From CAYFZR01 sp046760505 [NCBI: Candidatus Hydrothermarchaeota archaeon] (lineage in GTDB: Archaea > CAYFZR01), in NCBI GenBank assembly GCA_046760505.1, contig JBHIEG010000006.1, forward strand, positions 1 through 64,000: a stretch of DNA of 64,000 bases, read 5' to 3'. Numbering within the stretch: the first letter of the stretch is position 1; every line of letters starts with the position of its first letter. This document shows positions 59,901-64,000 of the stretch, in pieces. A program made the translations under genes and the position numbers. Below the pieces are notes generated by a model. The model was not told the origin of the DNA. It saw nothing but the letters and a program-made list of their open reading frames with translations, and searched no databases.

Positions 59901-59943
59901 TGTCAACAAAAACGATTTATTGTCAGACAAATTTGTGTCAGAC
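59901..59943 (-). promoter_or_regulatory. Three TGTCA motifs upstream of the pilin promoter
   Basis: TGTCA occurs at 59901-59905, 59921-59925 and 59936-59940, the last two extended to TGTCAGAC. They lie just upstream of the pilin TATA element on the minus strand, where archaeal activators usually bind. A regulator site is inferred from repetition alone. Confidence 0.4.
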
Positions 59944-59985
59944 GATTATCTGTCCTTTAAATCCATTAATATTTATGATAATTAA

Positions 59986-60426
59986 TTATATCTCAAGCAA
60001 TCCATGCAACTCGCAAAACTCCTTTGAGCCAAAAACATCGATCAGATTTTTGACCTTCAGGAATTCGGAATCGTTGGATATAACACATTCCGAACCAGAT
60101 TCTATTGCTGTTGCGGTTATTATTGCATATGGAAGTCTTATCTTCTGCTTTGCTCTAATCTCACCTGCTCTGTCAGCAATTCTTACATTTGGCGGAAAGA
60201 CTTCAAATTGAGGTGATGTAATTATGTATGAGAAAAAAGCATTCTTCTCCTGAATCAAACCTTGCTGATTATAACCAGCCGAGAGCTCTGTTAGTACGAT
60301 CGTGGACAATATCGCGGTGAGAGATCCACCATCTATTGCATCCAATATCTTAGAAGAATAAGCCATGAACTCTGGCTCTTTGTTGATAACATTCAAAAAT
60401 ATATTTGTATCTACTGTAACCTTCAT
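59986..60426 (-). CDS. vapC: VapC toxin, PIN-domain ribonuclease
   Basis: This 146-residue protein has the PIN-domain acidic residues: VTVDTNIFLNV (D6), the LTELSAGY glutamate near 46, and CVISNDSEFLKV near 115. VapC toxins cut tRNA or rRNA. The ATG at 60426 overlaps the VapB stop (ATGA). It forms a toxin-antitoxin pair with the AbrB-type gene upstream. Confidence 0.88.
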   Translation of the reverse strand: MKVTVDTNIFLNVINKEPEFMAYSSKILDAIDGGSLTAILSTIVLTELSAGYNQQGLIQEKNAFFSYIITSPQFEVFPPNVRIADRAGEIRAKQKIRLPYAIITATAIESGSECVISNDSEFLKVKNLIDVFGSKEFCELHGLLEI

Positions 60427-60656
60427 ATCCACTCTTCTCTAACCTTCTTTTGGAAATCTAGGCTACTCACACTCCATTTTTTTTGACTCATTAAAATACT
60501 CGATAGTTTTTCGGTGGTTTCTTTTCTTAACACTATTTTATCACCGTGTTTTTCAAATACTACTTTGTCTCCGGCCTTAAGTCCTAAGAGATCTCTCAGA
60601 TCTTTTGGTAGTGTTATCTGTCCCTTTTTTGATAATTTAGAAATTGCAACAATCAT
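60423..60656 (-). CDS. vapB: VapB antitoxin, AbrB/MazE fold
   Basis: This 77-residue protein has the swapped-hairpin DNA-binding domain IAISKLSKKGQITLPKDLRDLLGLKAGDKVVFEKHGDKIVLR typical of VapB/AbrB antitoxins (written here in short; see residues 3-46). The C-terminal 30 residues should wrap the toxin. It binds its own promoter, consistent with the CTTAC/GTAAG array just upstream. Confidence 0.88.
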   Translation of the reverse strand: MIVAISKLSKKGQITLPKDLRDLLGLKAGDKVVFEKHGDKIVLRKETTEKLSSILMSQKKWSVSSLDFQKKVREEWI

Positions 60657-60665
60657 CTAGGACAC

Positions 60666-60705
60666 CTTACAAAATGGTAAGAATTTCCTTACTTATTAAT
60701 CTTAC
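60666..60705 (-). promoter_or_regulatory. VapBC autoregulatory operator array
   Basis: CTTAC (60666-60670), GTAAG (60677-60681), CTTAC (60688-60692) and CTTAC (60701-60705) lie just upstream of vapB. The first three have an exact 11-bp period with alternating orientation, so each neighbouring pair is an inverted repeat with a 6-bp spacer. They overlap the expected TATA and transcript start, as for AbrB-type autorepression. Confidence 0.65.
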
Positions 60706-60711
60706 TATTCT

Positions 60712-61524
60712 TTATACTAGAAACTGAAATACGAGATATCCTATCAAGGTTAAAATCACGGAATGTTTTAATCCCGCGAGAATAGACCCTTCACCAACTT
60801 CTCCACATACCAAGCCCCCGAATACGGCTTGAATGAGGGCAAGATGATAGAATAGCGTTCTATATCCTTCAGGTGATATGGGCATCCTTAAGAATGCAAA
60901 CGAGCCCATGCCCCCCATCGCTGGAACCATCGTTTTCTGAATAGCAACAACAATTGCGATGAATACAAAGAAGGTTAGATAAATAATGACTATGTATGGT
61001 CGCATAGCCCCTTTTCTCTCCTCCTCTATTTCCATTATCATCTGAGCATCCCTTGCCGCGGAGTCCAGTATATCAGATATGTCTCCTCCAGCTCTGTTGG
61101 CCTCTATTATTAGAGAGCATACGCGACTCACAATTCTGCTATTGCTCCTCTCAGAGAACTTCTCTAGCACCTCTTCAAATGGAACTCCCCAAGAAATTTG
61201 TGTGGCCATTTTCTTTACCTCGTCAGTTAAAGCGCCATAATCAGATTTTGCAAGTGTGTAGAAAGCCATTGAAAGGGGTACACCGGCACGGCTGGCTTCA
61301 ACCATATCTCTTAAAAAATCAGGAAATCTTTTTTCTATTTTTCTGGTCCTTATATCCTCAAGTAGTTTTGCTAACATTAGTGGAAATCCAGAGAAAACTA
61401 GTGCGAGCACAAATACGGTATCAAATGTCTTTGTATCCCCATATAACCTATAACCTCCACTGACCAGTGCAACAAATATTAACATTCCTATCGCAACGAA
61501 TGCGGCTATCTTTCTCCTTTTCAT
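60712..61524 (-). CDS. TadC-like (T2SF) membrane platform protein
   Basis: This 270-residue protein has a T2SF domain (RFPDFLRDMVEASRAGVPLSMAF, then EANRAGGDISDILDSAARDAQMI) with flanking TM helices near 12-30, 40-58, 180-200 and 245-265. It forms, with the next protein, the membrane platform for the TadA-like ATPase. It is the last gene of the pilus motor operon, and the VapBC module follows it upstream of the pilins. Confidence 0.85.
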   Translation of the reverse strand: MKRRKIAAFVAIGMLIFVALVSGGYRLYGDTKTFDTVFVLALVFSGFPLMLAKLLEDIRTRKIEKRFPDFLRDMVEASRAGVPLSMAFYTLAKSDYGALTDEVKKMATQISWGVPFEEVLEKFSERSNSRIVSRVCSLIIEANRAGGDISDILDSAARDAQMIMEIEEERKGAMRPYIVIIYLTFFVFIAIVVAIQKTMVPAMGGMGSFAFLRMPISPEGYRTLFYHLALIQAVFGGLVCGEVGEGSILAGLKHSVILTLIGYLVFQFLV

Positions 61525-61526
61525 GG

Positions 61527-62375
61527 TTACACCTTGGGCTTAAGAGAATCTACTATTATCAGAAACATTATGCATGCAATCGGAATGAAGAGATAGATCA
61601 TCATCTGGAAAAATATATTCACCGGAATTTTTAAGGTCCAGCCACCCATCATAGTCATAACTGCTACCATAACTATGAGAAAAACCGGAGCAACAACAAA
61701 TAAGGTTATGTATATCTCGGTCATCAATCCAAGAGATTCCGTGAACTCTCTCTGTATTTTTCTATGCTCCCATGTGAGCTCTCTTGCAACTTCTCTTAAA
61801 AAAATCTTTAAATCACCACTAGATTTTATCGTGTTATTTATTCCCATCAGTATCTCCTTTAGTCGAGAAGATGGACTTCTCTTGCAGGCATTCTCTAGTG
61901 CTGTAGATAGATCCTCTCCAAATATCTCGATATCTCTTGTAATGGTCTTGGCTTCTTCTGATACCTCTCCATACAACTCAGATAGACCTAAAGCCTTTAA
62001 TATAACGGCTGGTGGCATTCCTGCACCAGCCATTATTGATATGTAGTTCACTGCATATGGTAAATTCATGTCAATGTCTAATCTTCTTTCATACGCCTTG
62101 AAAAATGGGTATATATAAACTAGACCAGATATAAACAAAGAGATAAGAAAAGAAGCGACTAAAGTAAATCCGAGAGGAAAGTAACCAAGTTTTATAATGG
62201 TAAGGCGATAAAAAAATGCAAAAGAAATTAAGAAAGGTATGAAGAATGATAGAAAGAGGATTCCAAGATAACTGCCCAGCGTGGTTTTAATGTTTGATTC
62301 ATGCAGAGATTCATGAAGTCCCTCAAAGAGATCATAAAAATGAGATTCAAAAAAGGAGCCAATTCTCCTGTACAT
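61527..62375 (-). CDS. TadB-like (T2SF) membrane platform protein
   Basis: This 282-residue T2SF-family protein has a cytoplasmic helical core (LPYAVNYISIMAGAGMPPAVILKALGL, SSRLKEILMGINNTIKSSGDLKIFL) and TM pairs near 40-95 and 220-275. It pairs with the TadC-like protein. ATG 62375 overlaps the ATPase stop (TAATG); a TTG five codons upstream is less likely. Confidence 0.85.
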   Translation of the reverse strand: MYRRIGSFFESHFYDLFEGLHESLHESNIKTTLGSYLGILFLSFFIPFLISFAFFYRLTIIKLGYFPLGFTLVASFLISLFISGLVYIYPFFKAYERRLDIDMNLPYAVNYISIMAGAGMPPAVILKALGLSELYGEVSEEAKTITRDIEIFGEDLSTALENACKRSPSSRLKEILMGINNTIKSSGDLKIFLREVARELTWEHRKIQREFTESLGLMTEIYITLFVVAPVFLIVMVAVMTMMGGWTLKIPVNIFFQMMIYLFIPIACIMFLIIVDSLKPKV

Positions 62376-64000
62376 TACATATACCGCCAAACGTCTTCTA
62401 AAACTGTTTCAGGAGACTTATAATATGTTGCAACTACTCTGGCGACATCGGTAAATTTTCTTATTCCTCTATTCTTCATCCATTCTAGAATATTCTTCCT
62501 GTTTTCTAATTCTCTCCTCATCTCCTCCTCGCTTATGTTCATATCAGCCATGATTCTTTCCATCAGATACGATCTGCTCGAGACAAAGTGGTGTTTATCT
62601 GAGTGGGGATCCCATTTGAAGGTATCATTTGTAATGAGTTCTTGAGTGTTTGGATCCAACCCCACTATTTCGGTGGTTCCCTTTATTCTTCGCACATATT
62701 TTCCTTTTACTCTGCTTCTAACCTGCATTACTATTATATCTAGGTTTTGCAATAGTACTCTTGGAATATTTATGGGTGGAGACTCCAATCTGTGGATAAC
62801 TCCTTGGGGAGAATCTGCATGGATTGTGCTAAGCGCCAGATGCCCTGTTGCCATTGCCTGGAAGAGTGTATTCGCCTCAACGCCTCTTACTTCTCCGACA
62901 ATTATGTAATCAGGTCTTTGTCTTAAGGCAGTTTTCAGCAAATCGAACATATCTATTTCGCCGTATCTCCTTCCGTTGGTTAAGGCTGGTCCAAAGCCAC
63001 TTCTCGTTACCTGGGGGATCCAGTTTGAGTGAGGTAAACTCAGCTCCGGAGTATCCTCTATGGTAACGATCTTTAACTCTGGTGGAATAAATAGAGATAA
63101 AGCGTTTAGGGTAGTAGTCTTCCCAGCAGCAATTCCTCCCGCTACTAGCACGGAGGCATCGTGCTCTATAGCAAGCCATAAATAGGCGAGAAGCTCCGGA
63201 GAAGCGGTTCCGAGTTCTATTAGATCTGGGGGAGTCATTGGATCTCCCCTGAATTTCCTTATCGTAAATGTAGATCCCTTTCTAGAGATTTCCTTGCCAT
63301 ATGTTAACTGAACCCTGCTCCCGTCAGGAAGAGTTCCCTCAAGCAAAGGCTCAGCAACTGAGATATGCTTGCCACTTCTTTGTGCAATCTTGATGATGAA
63401 GGAATCCAACTCATCTGAGTCTGAAAACTGCAGGTTGGTTCTCATTGAGCCGAACATTCGATGATAAATGTAGATTGGAATGTTAGCGCCATCACAACTT
63501 ATATCCTCAATATTAACGTCGTTCATCAAAGGCTCTATGATTTCTAAGCCAGCGAAGTCTCTAATGATGTAATACTTTATTTTTTCTCTGGAATTTTCGC
63601 TCAATCTGATTCTGTGTTTCTTTACAACTTCATCTACCTTCTCGCATAGGTATTTGTCTAATTCTTCGACAGAAAAGAAATCCAGTTCCAGTTCGTCTAT
63701 CAATGTCTCTTTAATCTTCTTCAGAGCTTTTTCTTCATCTTCATTTAACTCGGGTTGTTTGACCTCGTATATCAATTCGTGAGACTCTCTGTCGTAATGT
63801 ATGTTTGCGAAGGCGTATGGTTCTATCAAGGGATAAGTGGTATCTATTTTTGTCATATAATTCTCATTTTTTGTTATTGCAGGTAAAACAGGCGCCTTCC
63901 TTTCCTTTTGTTCTTTTATTTGATTGAGAAGATTATTTAGTTTACTCTTGCTTAATTCAGTTTCTTTCTTTTTTATTTTTTCTAAAATTTCCTGGGCTCT
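62375..64000 (-). CDS. TadA/FlaI-like pilus assembly ATPase (5' end cut by window)
   Basis: This ATPase has Walker A VAGGIAAGKTTTL, the Asp box IVTIEDTPE, Walker B YIIVGEVRGVEA and the His box ALSTIHADSPQG, all canonical, unlike the zinc-finger ATPase at 7.5 kb. From ATG 63856 it has 493 residues, but the frame is open for 48 more codons to the window edge with a K/E-rich sequence (IKKKETELSKSK), so the real start probably lies outside. It drives assembly of the pilins encoded at 57-59.8 kb. Confidence 0.88.
   Translation of the reverse strand, partial: RAQEILEKIKKKETELSKSKLNNLLNQIKEQKERKAPVLPAITKNENYMTKIDTTYPLIEPYAFANIHYDRESHELIYEVKQPELNEDEEKALKKIKETLIDELELDFFSVEELDKYLCEKVDEVVKKHRIRLSENSREKIKYYIIRDFAGLEIIEPLMNDVNIEDISCDGANIPIYIYHRMFGSMRTNLQFSDSDELDSFIIKIAQRSGKHISVAEPLLEGTLPDGSRVQLTYGKEISRKGSTFTIRKFRGDPMTPPDLIELGTASPELLAYLWLAIEHDASVLVAGGIAAGKTTTLNALSLFIPPELKIVTIEDTPELSLPHSNWIPQVTRSGFGPALTNGRRYGEIDMFDLLKTALRQRPDYIIVGEVRGVEANTLFQAMATGHLALSTIHADSPQGVIHRLESPPINIPRVLLQNLDIIVMQVRSRVKGKYVRRIKGTTEIVGLDPNTQELITNDTFKWDPHSDKHHFVSSRSYLMERIMADMNISEEEMRRELENRKNILEWMKNRGIRKFTDVARVVATYYKSPETVLEDVWRYM

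Noticed and set aside
1-64000. CRISPR arrays, insertion sequences and rRNA genes
   Set aside because: No regularly spaced repeats, transposase motifs or rRNA-like sequence were seen on reading the window; only one tRNA gene was found.

Overview
This window comes from an archaeon, most likely an anaerobic euryarchaeote that uses the archaeal Wood-Ljungdahl (acetyl-CoA) pathway. The evidence is a five-subunit archaeal CODH/ACS operon (cdhA, cdhB, cdhC, cdhD, cdhE with two CooC-type ATPases), TFB, TFS, RpoK, the PriS/PriL primase, a GINS protein, PCNA, family B DNA polymerase, a thermosome, L44e/S27e/aIF2-alpha/Nop10, a digeranylgeranyl-lipid reductase, and TATA-box promoters. No methanogenesis marker is visible. 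The lineage cannot be fixed by eye, although a CGP-type C-terminal anchor on a cytochrome recalls Thermococcales. Base composition is A/T-rich apart from a short G/C-rich patch near 1.3-1.8 kb.

Layout. 0-4.3 kb is an accessory block: two class I methyltransferases, an antibiotic-monooxygenase-fold protein between two 39-bp direct repeats, a decayed ester-cyclase fragment, a SnoaL/NTF2 protein, and a fused HgcA-HgcB-like corrinoid/ferredoxin membrane protein. 4.4-12.2 kb is a divergent pair of operons around one palindromic TATA box. They encode a Tad/type IV pilus-like machine of unusual composition: a zinc-finger secretion ATPase, a double-length TadB/TadC-like membrane protein, several single-TM pilin-like proteins, two polytopic membrane proteins, a MinD/ParA-like ATPase and coiled-coil proteins.

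12.4-32.7 kb is one unbroken minus-strand array of 26 tightly packed or overlapping genes. It runs from cdhA through the CODH/ACS genes, DUF166, DUF99, signal peptidase, NUDIX, TFS, an OB-fold protein, PCNA, primase, GINS, L44e, S27e, aIF2-alpha, Nop10, a PAC2 chaperone, EndoQ and a CPBP protease to a ferredoxin and geranylgeranyl reductase. 32.8-41.6 kb holds diphthamide synthesis, a MetE-type methyltransferase, an ArsM/PadR pair with two palindromic operators, PurH plus PurP, a surface protein and tRNA-Gln(UUG). 41.6-46.9 kb holds an HTH-RDD membrane protein, an octaheme cytochrome c, an FTR1 iron permease behind a DtxR-like operator, and a DUF362 ferredoxin protein. 47-55.5 kb holds the thermosome, RpoK, TFB, PolB, a HAD phosphatase, a CBS protein, an amidohydrolase and a LivF-like ATPase. 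55.5-64 kb is a second, more conventional archaeal pilus locus (pilins, TadC/TadB-like proteins, and a TadA-like ATPase cut by the window end) with a VapBC module between motor and pilin genes.

The most unexpected signal is in translation starts. TFB and RpoK have no ATG, GTG or TTG at their family-conserved N-termini. Both instead place an ACG codon 6-7 nt after a strong Shine-Dalgarno sequence, and a DUF362 protein places an ATA codon in the same position. The second main candidate for something undescribed is the 4.4-12.2 kb machine. Everything here was read by eye; homology calls rest on recognised motifs and have not been checked by database search.
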